Source: RPQJ01 sp963823535 (GTDB taxonomy: Bacteria; Pseudomonadota; Gammaproteobacteria; Steroidobacterales; Steroidobacteraceae). Taken from it: a DNA stretch of 64,000 nt. The notes below the pieces were generated by a model, which had not been told where the DNA came from, searched no databases, and saw only the letters and a program-made list of their open reading frames with translations. The translations under genes were made by a program, and so were the position numbers. Location: the NCBI GenBank assembly GCA_963823535.1, contig CAWGLZ010000004.1, positions 186,001 to 250,000 of the forward strand. The letters are read 5' to 3'. Each line of letters begins with the position of its first letter. Position 1 is the stretch's first letter. Below, one piece after another: positions 1 through 8,147 of this stretch.

Positions 1-312
1 CGGGAACTGTCCGCCCGCGTTGTTCACCAGGCCGTGGATGCGGCCGCGGGCGGCGACGATGCTGGCGACCGCCGCCTTCACCGCTTCCTCGTCGCGGATG
101 TCGCAGGCCACGTGGCTGGCTTCGCCGCCGTCCTCGCGGATCTCGGCGACCACGGTCGCGAGCTTGTCGGTGCTGCGGCCGACGATGACGGCGTGGGCGC
201 CGAGGGCGGCGAGTTCGTGCGCCGTGCAGCGACCGATGCCGCTGCCTCCGCCGGTGACGACGACGGTCTGGCCGGTGAACAGGCCGGGACGGAAGACGCT
301 TCGGTAGCTCAT
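1..312 (-). CDS. Short-chain dehydrogenase/reductase, N-terminal part (2,4-dienoyl-CoA reductase-like)
   Basis: Only the first 104 codons lie in the window; the gene runs off the left edge. The start is the ATG at 310-312. The translated N-terminus carries the Rossmann nucleotide-binding motif TGGGSGIG near residues 20-27 and the structural motif NNAGGQFP at the visible end, so this is a classical NAD(P)-dependent SDR. The GGQFP form after NNAG is typical of the 2,4-dienoyl-CoA / trans-2-enoyl-CoA reductase branch, which suggests a role in oxidation of unsaturated acyl-CoA; that assignment is inference because the catalytic Tyr-x-x-x-Lys lies outside the window. It diverges from the acyl-CoA dehydrogenase at 374 across a 61-base gap that contains a TetR-type palindrome. 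Confidence 0.85.
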   Translation of the reverse strand, partial: MSYRSVFRPGLFTGQTVVVTGGGSGIGRCTAHELAALGAHAVIVGRSTDKLATVVAEIREDGGEASHVACDIRDEEAVKAAVASIVAARGRIHGLVNNAGGQFP

Positions 313-327
313 GGAAGCGGATCCTAG

Positions 328-341
328 ACCAAGCGCTTGCT
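328..341. promoter_or_regulatory. TetR-type operator (KstR2-like palindrome) between divergent genes
   Basis: The 14-base stretch fits AnCAAGnnCTTGnT exactly, with the 10-base palindrome CAAGCGCTTG at its centre. From memory, this pattern is that of the TetR-family regulator KstR2, and related sites control other acyl-CoA catabolic genes. It sits between the divergent SDR and acyl-CoA dehydrogenase genes, and a TetR gene is coupled downstream of the dehydrogenase, so autoregulation of both arms is likely. Regulator identity is inferred from position only. Confidence 0.6.
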
Positions 342-373
342 TGAATAAAGACCCTCGCCTAGCATGGCGACCC

Positions 374-1546
374 ATGGATGAACTGCGACTGAACCCGGCG
401 TACTACGGTCCCGAGCACTGGGCGCTGCGCGAAACGCTGCGCCGCTTCGTGGCCAGGGAGATCGCGCCGCACGTGGCGGCATGGGACGAGGCCGAGTCCT
501 TTCCGCGCCACCTGTACGCCCGGGCGGCGGAGGTCGGCCTGCTGGGCCTCGGTTTCCCGGAGGAGTACGGCGGGATCCCGGACACCGACACCTTCCATCG
601 CCTGATCGCCAGCGTCGAACTCGCCCAGGCCGGCTCCGGCGGGGTCGTGGCCTCGCTGATGTCGCACACCATCGGCGCCCCGCCGGTCGTCGCGCTCGGC
701 AGCGCAGACCTCAAGCGACGCGTGCTGCCGGCGATCCTCGCGGGCGAACGCATCGCGGCGCTCGCGATCACCGAGCCGTCGGGCGGCTCGGACGTCGCCG
801 CATTGCGCACGACCGCGGTGCGTGACGGCGATCACTACGTCGTGAACGGCGAGAAGACTTTCATCACCTCAGGAATGCGTGCGGATTGCCTCACGGTGGC
901 CGTGCGTACCGACCCCGCGGCCGGCGGCGCCCGCGGGCTTTCGCTGCTGCTCGTCGAGGGCGACACGCCGGGATTCACGCGGACGTCACTGCGCAAGATG
1001 GGCTGGTGGGCCTCGGACACCGCGCACCTGAGCTTTGCGGATTGCCGCGTGCCGGCCGCCAACCTGCTCGGCCCGGAGGGGGCGGGCTTCCGCGCCGTGA
1101 TGCAGAACTTCAACGCCGAACGGTTCTCCATGGCGGCAGGCGCGGTCGGTTTCGCCTGGGTCTGCTACCAGGAGGCGCTGGCCTGGGCGCGTGAGCGCCG
1201 CACCTTTGGTCATCGCCTGGCCGACCATCAGGTCGTGCGGCATCGGCTCGTGGACATGCTGGCAGCCATCGAGGCGGCCCGCGCGATGCTGGAAGAGACC
1301 GCGTGGCGCCTCGACCACGAGCCGCCCGGCGACGCGCAGCTCGTCGCCTCGATCTGCATGCTCAAGAACGTCGCGACGCGCGCCATGCAGTTCTGCGCCG
1401 ACGCCGCCGTGCAGACGCTGGGCGGCATGGGCTACATGCGTGGCACCCGCTCCGAGCGCATCTATCGCGAGGTCAAGGTGAACATGATCGGCGGCGGCGC
1501 GGAGGAGATCATGAAGGACCTGGCGGCGCGCCAGCTCGGGCTGTGA
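374..1546 (+). CDS. Acyl-CoA dehydrogenase family protein
   Basis: A 390-residue FAD enzyme that introduces a trans-2 double bond into an acyl-CoA, with electrons passing to electron-transfer flavoprotein. All family landmarks are present: the N-terminal helical domain, the FAD/substrate loop ITEPSGGSDVAALRT, the NGEKTFITSG segment of the middle beta domain, the RRTFG motif and the C-terminal QTLGGMGYMRG segment. The usual EGT triplet near the C-terminus reads IGGGAEEIM instead, while a Glu sits in YQEALAWARERRTFG. This pattern fits the long-chain/isovaleryl class, in which the catalytic Glu lies on the earlier helix. I chose the ATG at 374 because the homologous fold begins there; an in-frame ATG at 311 would overlap the operator. 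A TetR gene overlaps its stop codon. Confidence 0.92.
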   Translation: MDELRLNPAYYGPEHWALRETLRRFVAREIAPHVAAWDEAESFPRHLYARAAEVGLLGLGFPEEYGGIPDTDTFHRLIASVELAQAGSGGVVASLMSHTIGAPPVVALGSADLKRRVLPAILAGERIAALAITEPSGGSDVAALRTTAVRDGDHYVVNGEKTFITSGMRADCLTVAVRTDPAAGGARGLSLLLVEGDTPGFTRTSLRKMGWWASDTAHLSFADCRVPAANLLGPEGAGFRAVMQNFNAERFSMAAGAVGFAWVCYQEALAWARERRTFGHRLADHQVVRHRLVDMLAAIEAARAMLEETAWRLDHEPPGDAQLVASICMLKNVATRAMQFCADAAVQTLGGMGYMRGTRSERIYREVKVNMIGGGAEEIMKDLAARQLGL

Positions 1547-2190
1547 GCGCGCGACCCGACGACGCCGGGCGACGCGGGCAACTGGTCCGGGAGTCGGCCC
1601 GGCTGTTTCGCGAGAAAGGCTACGAGGCGACCTCGGTGCGCGACATCGCGGCGGCCACCGGCCTGCAATCCGGCAGCTGGGTGTATCACTTCAAGACCAA
1701 GCAGGACATTCTCGCCGCGGTCATGGAGGAGGGCCTGCAGCAGGCGCTCGAGCGCATCGAGGCCATCGACCGTGAACGGCTCTCGCCGCGCGAGCAGTTC
1801 CGCGCGCTGCTGCGCACCCACCTCGATACCCTGCTCGGGCCCGGCCAGGACTTCATTCCCGTGCTGCTCTACGAGTGGCGCTCGCTCGCGCCCGCGGGTC
1901 GCCCGCGCATCGTCGAGCTGCAGCGACGCTACGAGGCAGTGTGGGACGGCGTCATCACGCGCCTGCAGCGCTCCGGCGACTGGCTGCAGCCGACCCGCGT
2001 CGATCGCCTGCTGATGTTCGGCGCGCTCAACTGGATCGCGCACTGGTACCGTCCCGGCGGGCCACTCGACGTCGGGCAGCTCGCGCAGGACGCGGAGCGA
2101 TTCTTCCTGCGGACCCCCGCGCCGCGGGCGCCTAAGGGCGCCGCTCGCCGGACACGGCCGACCGGCGCGAGGGCACGTACCGGTCCATGA
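1543..2190 (+). CDS. TetR/AcrR family transcriptional regulator
   Basis: About 215 residues, starting at a GTG that overlaps the stop of the acyl-CoA dehydrogenase (GTGA), so the two genes are translationally coupled. The N-terminal helix-turn-helix is plain: LFREKGYEATSVRDIAAATG followed by GSWVYHFKTKQDIL, the canonical TetR signature. The C-terminal ligand domain is helical. The last 30 residues are Arg/Ala/Pro-rich and probably disordered. The likely ligand is an acyl-CoA made or used by the adjacent enzymes, and the likely operator is the palindrome at 328-341. Both are inferences from context. The protein belongs to the group of single-ligand TetR repressors that sit beside acyl-CoA dehydrogenases. 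Confidence 0.9.
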   Translation: MSARPDDAGRRGQLVRESARLFREKGYEATSVRDIAAATGLQSGSWVYHFKTKQDILAAVMEEGLQQALERIEAIDRERLSPREQFRALLRTHLDTLLGPGQDFIPVLLYEWRSLAPAGRPRIVELQRRYEAVWDGVITRLQRSGDWLQPTRVDRLLMFGALNWIAHWYRPGGPLDVGQLAQDAERFFLRTPAPRAPKGAARRTRPTGARARTGP

Positions 2191-2368
2191 CGGCCTGCTC
2201 GAGCAGGTCCGGGGGCAGCAGTCCCCGGTCGATCTCGGAAGACGCGATCCTTTCGCGCGCTACGGCGAGCCGTTGAATCCGTGCGGCGGCACGAGCAGGC
2301 GTCGCTGGCGTGCATGCCAACACCGTCGAATGCTTCACTGCGATCGAGTGCTGCACTGCGACAGTCAT
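2132..2368 (-). CDS. Possible small hypothetical protein
   Basis: A 78-codon open frame antisense to the 3' end of the TetR gene. Its second half has the strongly GC-biased third positions expected of coding DNA here and gives a helix-like sequence (ERIASSEIDRGLLPPDLLEQ). The first 25 codons have weak codon bias and there is no convincing ribosome binding site, so the start is uncertain. I do not recognise a family. It may be a real short gene overlapping the TetR tail, or chance. Confidence 0.35.
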   Translation of the reverse strand: MTVAVQHSIAVKHSTVLACTPATPARAAARIQRLAVARERIASSEIDRGLLPPDLLEQAVMDRYVPSRRSAVSGERRP

Positions 2369-2526
2369 CGCCGGCGACCGCAAGTCGCTCTTTACGAAAT
2401 CGTCTGTACCAAGTAACGTCACAGGCATATCGCAGTCCGGGGGGTGGGGCGGCCGCGATCGACTAAATAGATAATTCAATGGCCGGGGCGCATTGCGCCG
2501 AGACCATTGATGCCAGGGGTGCGGTC
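2191..2526. other. Intergenic region upstream of the acyltransferase gene
   Basis: Apart from the doubtful small minus-strand frame, this stretch looks non-coding. It becomes relatively AT-rich near 2461-2480, where a GATAAT hexamer (2470-2475) could be a -10 element, although I found no matching -35. A 6-1-6 inverted repeat (GGCGCA/TGCGCC) lies at 2487-2499, just before the gene. No terminator with a T-tract was seen after the TetR gene. Confidence 0.4.
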
Positions 2527-4149
2527 GTGAAGCAACTCTCCGGAATGGACAACATGTTCCTGCACCTGGAACATGGCAACCAGTACCTGCACGTCGCGGC
2601 GCTCGGCATCTACGATCCATCCACGGCGCCCGGCGGGTTCGTCCGCTTCAAGGACATCCTGAGTTTCTTCGAGGCGCGCCTCGACACGGCCCCGGTGTTC
2701 CGGCGCCGGCTGGTCACGGTGCCGTTCGACCTCGACCGGCCGTACTGGGTCGAGGATGACAACGTGGACGTCGAGTTCCACGTGCGCCACATCGCGCTGC
2801 CGGCCCCCGGCGACTGGCGCCAGCTGTGCATCCAGGTCGCGCGCATCCACTCACGACCGCTCGACCGCAGCAAGCCGCTGTGGGAGGCCTACGTCATCGA
2901 GGGGCTCGACAACATCCCCGGCATCCCGAAGGGCAGCTTCGCGTTCTACACCAAGTTCCACCACGCGGCGATCGACGGCGAGGGCGGCACGGAGGTGCTC
3001 AAGGCCATCCACTCCTCGACGCCCGAAGAGTCGCTCCAGGCACCTGCGCGGCGGGCCCGGATCCGCGACCGGGAGCCGCTCGCCGCGGAACTCTATGCGC
3101 GTGCGTTCATGAACAACGTGCAGCGCGTGCCGAAGGTTGCCCGCTTCTCGCTCAGCACGGCGAAGCGCCTGGCCGGCATGGGCGCCGGCTACATGGGCCA
3201 GCTCGCGCAACTGCTGCAGGAAGCGGGCGTGCCGTCGGTCGAGACGGTCAAGTCCAAGGTACGGCGGCCGCCGGTAACGCGCTTCAGCGCCAAGGTATCG
3301 GCGCACCGCGTCGTCGAACTCGTCGCCCTGCCGCTCGCCGACATCAAGCGTATCCGGCAGCGCATCGAGGGTGCGACGGTCAACGACATCTTCCTCGCGA
3401 CCGTCGGTGGCACGCTCAACCGGTATCTCGGCGCGAAGGGCGAACTGCCGGACCGCACCATGACCGCGCAGGTGCCGATGACCCTGCGGGGTGCGGACAA
3501 GGGCAGCGACGAAGGCAACCATATCGGCGTCGCGGTGATGCCGGTTCATTCCGAAATCGGCGACCCGCTCGAGCGCCTTGCGGCGATTCGTGCCGGGGCA
3601 GGCAAGTCCAAGGCGATGGTGAGCGCGGTCGGCAAGGACCTCACCAAGCACGTCTACGACCTGCTGCCGGCGGTGGCCTCGGAACTCTTCACGACCAAGG
3701 TGATGCTGCCGACGATGAACATCGTCGTCTCGAACGTGCGGGGCCCCGACCTGCCGATCTATCTCGCGGGCGCGCAGCTCGTGGCATTCGCGCCCATCAG
3801 CATCCCGCTCGACGGACTCGGCCTCAACATCACCGGGTTCAGCTACCACGGCACGATGTGGGTCTGTGCCGTAGCCTGCCGCGAAATGATCCCCGACCCG
3901 GGCGTCTTTGCGGACTGCATGCGCGAAGCTTTTGCGGAACTCGTGGCGGCGGCCGACGCGCGGGCAGCGGCACCTCGCGCCGCGGGCGGCACGCCGGCTG
4001 ACAAACCGTCGCGCAAGCCAAAGGCGCGCGCCAAGGTGTCGCGCCGCAAGGCGTCGGGCCGCAAGGGCGCGAGCGCTTCGAAGCAGCGTCCGGGTAGGAA
4101 GCCGGCGGCCGCGGCGACGACGGCCCGTGCGAAGCGGCGGCGCGAATGA
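2527..4149 (+). CDS. Wax ester synthase/diacylglycerol acyltransferase (WS/DGAT) family protein
   Basis: About 540 residues. Members esterify an acyl-CoA to a fatty alcohol or diacylglycerol, making storage wax esters or triacylglycerol at the membrane. The N-terminus KQLSGMDNMFLHLE matches the family start, and the catalytic HHxxxDG motif is intact as FHHAAIDG at about residue 150. The C-terminal WS/DGAT domain shows NIVVSNVRGP, a hallmark of the family. I chose the GTG at 2527 because the family N-terminus begins there and AGGGG lies about ten bases upstream; an in-frame ATG at 2479 would add 16 unrelated residues. The last 70 residues are an Ala/Lys/Arg-rich tail (repeated RRKASGRKG-like blocks), longer than in typical members and possibly binding nucleic acid or polyphosphate-like anions. 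Confidence 0.9.
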   Translation: MKQLSGMDNMFLHLEHGNQYLHVAALGIYDPSTAPGGFVRFKDILSFFEARLDTAPVFRRRLVTVPFDLDRPYWVEDDNVDVEFHVRHIALPAPGDWRQLCIQVARIHSRPLDRSKPLWEAYVIEGLDNIPGIPKGSFAFYTKFHHAAIDGEGGTEVLKAIHSSTPEESLQAPARRARIRDREPLAAELYARAFMNNVQRVPKVARFSLSTAKRLAGMGAGYMGQLAQLLQEAGVPSVETVKSKVRRPPVTRFSAKVSAHRVVELVALPLADIKRIRQRIEGATVNDIFLATVGGTLNRYLGAKGELPDRTMTAQVPMTLRGADKGSDEGNHIGVAVMPVHSEIGDPLERLAAIRAGAGKSKAMVSAVGKDLTKHVYDLLPAVASELFTTKVMLPTMNIVVSNVRGPDLPIYLAGAQLVAFAPISIPLDGLGLNITGFSYHGTMWVCAVACREMIPDPGVFADCMREAFAELVAAADARAAAPRAAGGTPADKPSRKPKARAKVSRRKASGRKGASASKQRPGRKPAAAATTARAKRRRE

Positions 4150-4179
4150 TGGCGAGCCGCGCCGCCCTGATGTTGCAGA

Positions 4180-4194
4180 GCAGCAAATTGCTGC
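4180..4194. repeat. 7-1-7 inverted repeat (GCAGCAA-A-TTGCTGC)
   Basis: A perfect inverted repeat in the 273-base gap between the acyltransferase and the DUF1302 gene. Its size fits a dimeric regulator site. It has no T-tract, so it is not an obvious terminator. The rest of the gap shows no gene I would support; a strong GGGGGAC ribosome binding site precedes the DUF1302 start. Confidence 0.35.
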
Positions 4195-4422
4195 ATGGCA
4201 AAAACGCAACGCAGCGACAAGTTGTCAGTTGCCCGAGACACTGGCAACCTTGCGTCGCTGAGGATCGGTCAGTGGCGTTTCGGATACTACCGACTGTCGC
4301 ATGGGCGTATGGGGACTAGCCTTCCAATAATGGGTGACCGCGAAAGCGGTGGCCGACGCAGCAAATCAATCCGTCTTCGCGCGAGCGAGACGGTGTAACT
4401 CGAGGCAACTGGGGGACTTCTG

Positions 4423-6636
4423 ATGAGGAGCGAATCCATGATCCAGGGTCGACGCAACACGGTGCTTGCATCCGTGATTGGTACGGTTCTCGCGTCCTAC
4501 GCGGGCAGCGCGTCTGCGCTGGAGTGGGAATCCGACAGCGGCGTGCGCATCAACTGGAACACGACGCTCTCCGTCGGTTCGAGCTGGCGTGCGCAGAATC
4601 CGAACAAGCTGCTGTACGGTTATTCCGACGCGTCGCTCATCGGCCGCAACGCCGTACCGTTTGCCAACAGCACGCCGCAGCCCGGGGGTACGGGTACGGC
4701 CGGCAACTGGTCCGCCGGCGAAGCGGCACTCAATTACGCCAGTGGCGATCGCTTCTCGACCCCGTTCAAGCTCATCAGTGACGTCGAGGTCAAGAAGGGC
4801 AGGTTCGGCGGCCTCGTGCGCGTCAAGGCCTGGTACGACGAGGCTCTCAATTCCACGAAGGTCGATTTCGGTCACCAGGCGAACAATTTCAACGGCGCAC
4901 GGACCTTGGGCCCGACGCTGCCGAACTGCTGGCTGGGCAACCCGGCCGGGATTCCCGGGTGCATTCCGCTGTCGTCGCCTGGAAACAACGTCTGGCCACG
5001 GGCCAAGATGAGCGACCAGGGTTTCGAGGACGAGCAGAAGTTCGACAACTTCATGCTGCTCGATGCCTATGTTTACGGGTCGTTCGCCGTCGGAGACACG
5101 GATCTGCAGCTACGCCTCGGCAACCAGGTGGTGAACTGGGGCGAGAGCGTGTTCATCCAGGGCGTCAACCAGATCAATCCGATCGACGTGCCGGCGGCGC
5201 GAAGGGCGGGCGCTGAACTCAAGGAGATCCTGCTGCCGGTGTGGATGGCGTACGCGAACTGGGGCTTACCCTTCGGCTCGGTCGAGGCCTTCTACCAGTT
5301 CCAGTGGAACAACACCTCCGTGGACGGTTGCGGCACGTACTGGGCCCAGACGTCGTCTGCCGTTTCGACGGAGCCCGGTCGCTGCAGCGCGGCGACCCCG
5401 ATCAACCAGGTCTACGGCAACAACCTCGGCGGCCCGGCCCTCATTCCGCAGTTCGGTTCGCAGCCCTTCTCACAGGCGGTGGGCCTCTACCTGCCGCTGG
5501 TGAATGGCAAGGAGGCGTCCGACAGCGGGCAGTTTGGCGTGGCATTCCGCTTCCCGGTCGCGAAACTCGACACGGAGTTCGGCCTCTATGCGATGAACAT
5601 CCACTCCCGGCTGCCGGTCATCTCCTCGCGCGCCGGAACGTCTGCGGCGGATCTCACCGAGCAGCAGCGTGCCGTCCTGATCGGGGCCGGTATCGTCGGC
5701 CAGGATGCGTTGGGCTACACCTGGCGCGTCGGCAGCACCACGAATCTGCGCACACCGGTTCCCCACCACGTGTTCACCGCCGCCGCTGTGGGCCAGCAGG
5801 CGCTGGGCGCACCGATCCGGATCGAGTCGGCGGGTTCGTACTGGGAATACCCGGAAGACATCCAGATCTTCGGCATCAGCACGGCCTCGAACCTGTTCGG
5901 CTGGTCGGTGTCCACCGAACTGAGCTACACCCAGGACCAGCCGGTGCAGGTCAACGGCAACGACCTGCTGCTCGGCGGTTTCGCGTTGCTCGGGCCGAAC
6001 GCGGCGGAGAGCCTTGAAACCTATCTCGCGGGCACCGGTGCCTACCTGCAAGGCTGGGACCAGTTCGACAAGACGCAGTTCCAGATCAACACGGTCAAGA
6101 CGTACAGCAACATCCTCGGCGCCGACAACATGCTGATCATCGGCGAAGTCGGCATGCAGTGGAACAACGTGCCCGATTACAAGAAGGGCAACGTGCGCTA
6201 CGGCCGCGGCTTCATGTGGGGGTATGGCTCCAGCGAGACCTGGCCGGCGGCGCTGGCGGGTGGCAACACCTGCAATCCGGTCTACGCCGGCACCGCCCTC
6301 GGCTCGCTCTACAACCCCTCGCCACGCGGCTGCAAGAATGACGGATACATCACCGACAATGCCTGGGGCTACCGCATCCGCGTGTCCGCCGATTACCTGA
6401 ACGTGTGGGACTCGGGCGTCGCGGTGACGCCGAGCGTGTTCTGGTCGCAGGACGTGGACGGCATCTCCATGGACCCGGCGTTCATCGAGGACCGGTCCGT
6501 GCTCGGCCTCGGCGTCAAGTTCAACTACAACAAGAAGTACACGTTCGACCTGAACTGGGTGCAGTACGCCGACAGCGGCTACGATCCCCTGCAGGACCGC
6601 GACTACTACTCGGCGTCCATCGGCGTGACCTTCTGA
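4423..6636 (+). CDS. DUF1302 family outer-membrane protein
   Basis: A 737-residue protein with an N-terminal signal peptide (hydrophobic VLASVIGTVLASYAG, likely cleavage after SASA). The mature chain is rich in alternating aromatic/polar beta strands and ends in YYSASIGVTF, the terminal Phe typical of outer-membrane beta barrels. The sequence matches DUF1302, a family of unknown function that commonly travels with DUF1329. Here the DUF1329 gene follows after 21 bases, then a YCF48-like protein and an RND transporter, so the barrel is probably the outer-membrane part of an envelope system moving a hydrophobic compound. The direction of transport is not shown by the sequence. Confidence 0.88.
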   Translation: MRSESMIQGRRNTVLASVIGTVLASYAGSASALEWESDSGVRINWNTTLSVGSSWRAQNPNKLLYGYSDASLIGRNAVPFANSTPQPGGTGTAGNWSAGEAALNYASGDRFSTPFKLISDVEVKKGRFGGLVRVKAWYDEALNSTKVDFGHQANNFNGARTLGPTLPNCWLGNPAGIPGCIPLSSPGNNVWPRAKMSDQGFEDEQKFDNFMLLDAYVYGSFAVGDTDLQLRLGNQVVNWGESVFIQGVNQINPIDVPAARRAGAELKEILLPVWMAYANWGLPFGSVEAFYQFQWNNTSVDGCGTYWAQTSSAVSTEPGRCSAATPINQVYGNNLGGPALIPQFGSQPFSQAVGLYLPLVNGKEASDSGQFGVAFRFPVAKLDTEFGLYAMNIHSRLPVISSRAGTSAADLTEQQRAVLIGAGIVGQDALGYTWRVGSTTNLRTPVPHHVFTAAAVGQQALGAPIRIESAGSYWEYPEDIQIFGISTASNLFGWSVSTELSYTQDQPVQVNGNDLLLGGFALLGPNAAESLETYLAGTGAYLQGWDQFDKTQFQINTVKTYSNILGADNMLIIGEVGMQWNNVPDYKKGNVRYGRGFMWGYGSSETWPAALAGGNTCNPVYAGTALGSLYNPSPRGCKNDGYITDNAWGYRIRVSADYLNVWDSGVAVTPSVFWSQDVDGISMDPAFIEDRSVLGLGVKFNYNKKYTFDLNWVQYADSGYDPLQDRDYYSASIGVTF

Positions 6637-6657
6637 TCAGATCCGGGAGAATTTTCA

Positions 6658-8010
6658 ATGAAGATGATGACCAAGATTATTGCTTCGGCGGTCGCGACGG
6701 CCCTGGTCGGCGCTGTAGCGCCGGCACAGGCGAGGCTGAGTGACGCGGAGATTGCGCGGCTCGGCGCGGATCTCACGCCCATGGGCGCGGAAAAGGCGGC
6801 CAACAAGGACGGCACGATCCCGGCCTGGTCGGGCGGGCTGTGCAGCGCGCCGTCGGGCTGGACTGCATCGAAGGGCTATGTCGACCCGTTCGGCAGCGAC
6901 CAGGTGAAGTTCACCATCACCAAGGCGAACGCGGCGCAGTACAAGGACAAGCTGACGCCGGGCACGCTGGCCCTGCTCGACAAGGTCCCCACGTTCAAGA
7001 TGAACGTCTACGAGACGCGGCGCACCGCCTGCTACCCGGACGAGGTCTACGCCGAAGTCAAATCAATGGCCTCCAAGCTCGACCTGAAGGGCTTCGGCGT
7101 TGCTGGCGGACAATCGGCGGTCCCGTTCCCGATCCCCAAGAGTGGAATGGAGGCGATCTGGAACCACACCCTGCGCTATCTCGGTGGCGGTTTCGAGCGC
7201 GAGTACAACAGCTTCCCGGTGCGCTCGAACGGTGACTTCTACAAGGTCGGCGCGCACGAGTACCGCATCTTCAACGCCAACCTCGACCAGTCGCAGGACA
7301 ACCTGCTGCTCGGCTTCCTCTCGTACTTCACCGCGCCGGCCACGCTCGAGGGGACGGTGTTCCTGGTGCACGAGCCGCTCGACCAGGTGAAGACGGCGCG
7401 TTCCGCGTGGATCTACAACGCAGGCCAGCGCCGCGTCCGCCGTGCGCCTGACCTGTCCTACGACAACATCACGGACGGTACCGAGGGCATGCGCACCTCC
7501 GACCAGTTCGACGGCTGGAACGGAGCGCCGGACCGCTACGACTGGAAGCTGATCGGCAAGAAGGAGATCTACATCCCCTACAACGCCTACAAGCTGTCCG
7601 ACAGGAAGCTCAGGTACAAGGAAGACATCATCAAGAAGGGCACCGTGAATGCCGACCTGATGCGCTACGAGTTGCATCGCGTCTGGGAGGTCGAGGCCAA
7701 CCTGAAGGCCGGCAGCAAGCACATCTACGGCAAGCGCGTCTTCTTCCTCGACGAAGACACCTGGACCGTCGTCTACGAGGATACCTACGACACCCGCAAG
7801 CAGCTGTGGCGCGTGGGCCTGCACCCGATGATCCAGTTCTACGACGCCAAGCTCGCGTGGTACCGCGCCAACATCTGGCACGACCTCAACAATGGCGCCT
7901 ACTACCTCGCCAACCTGGACAACGAGGTGAAGCAGCCCTGGACGTTCGGCCAGAAGGGCAAGTGGGCTGACTTCCAGCCCGACCAGCTGCGCCGCATGGG
8001 CACGAAGTGA
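6658..8010 (+). CDS. DUF1329 family periplasmic protein
   Basis: A 450-residue exported protein with a signal peptide (IIASAVATALVGAVAPAQA). The mature start SDAEIARLGADLTPMGAEKA and the later NKDGTIPAWSGGL segment are typical of DUF1329. Members are reported to have a LolA/LolB-like lipid-binding fold, which would suit a periplasmic shuttle; that is family knowledge, not something visible here. A GGGAGA ribosome site precedes the ATG, and the gene sits 21 bases after the DUF1302 gene, clearly the same operon. A perfect hairpin follows it. Confidence 0.9.
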   Translation: MKMMTKIIASAVATALVGAVAPAQARLSDAEIARLGADLTPMGAEKAANKDGTIPAWSGGLCSAPSGWTASKGYVDPFGSDQVKFTITKANAAQYKDKLTPGTLALLDKVPTFKMNVYETRRTACYPDEVYAEVKSMASKLDLKGFGVAGGQSAVPFPIPKSGMEAIWNHTLRYLGGGFEREYNSFPVRSNGDFYKVGAHEYRIFNANLDQSQDNLLLGFLSYFTAPATLEGTVFLVHEPLDQVKTARSAWIYNAGQRRVRRAPDLSYDNITDGTEGMRTSDQFDGWNGAPDRYDWKLIGKKEIYIPYNAYKLSDRKLRYKEDIIKKGTVNADLMRYELHRVWEVEANLKAGSKHIYGKRVFFLDEDTWTVVYEDTYDTRKQLWRVGLHPMIQFYDAKLAWYRANIWHDLNNGAYYLANLDNEVKQPWTFGQKGKWADFQPDQLRRMGTK

Positions 8011-8054
8011 CCGTGATGACCCCGGCCAGCTGAGCCGGGAGTTCGAGTCAGTCA

Positions 8055-8088
8055 GCTGCCCCGGGGCACCAGGCGACCCCGGGGCAGC
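8055..8088 (+). repeat. Perfect 12-bp stem hairpin inside the envelope operon
   Basis: GCTGCCCCGGGG (8055-8066) and CCCCGGGGCAGC (8077-8088) are exact reverse complements separated by a 10-base loop. There is no T-tract, so it is not a standard intrinsic terminator. Its position between the DUF1329 and YCF48-like genes suggests partial termination, RNA processing or mRNA stabilisation that would lower expression of the downstream transporter relative to the outer-membrane and periplasmic parts. Confidence 0.7.
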
Positions 8089-8147
8089 GACACCAGAAAG
8101 AATGAAAGGCGGGCCGAGATTGCCCGCGGGTCGGCGGGAGTGTCTCC

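Noticed and set aside
2851..4209. A 452-codon minus-strand frame opposite the acyltransferase
   Set aside because: Arg/His-rich shadow of the WS/DGAT gene, whose HHAAIDG motif proves the plus strand is coding.
4195..4398. A 67-codon plus-strand frame in the gap before the DUF1302 gene
   Set aside because: No ribosome site, no codon bias and no recognisable sequence; the region looks like a promoter leader.
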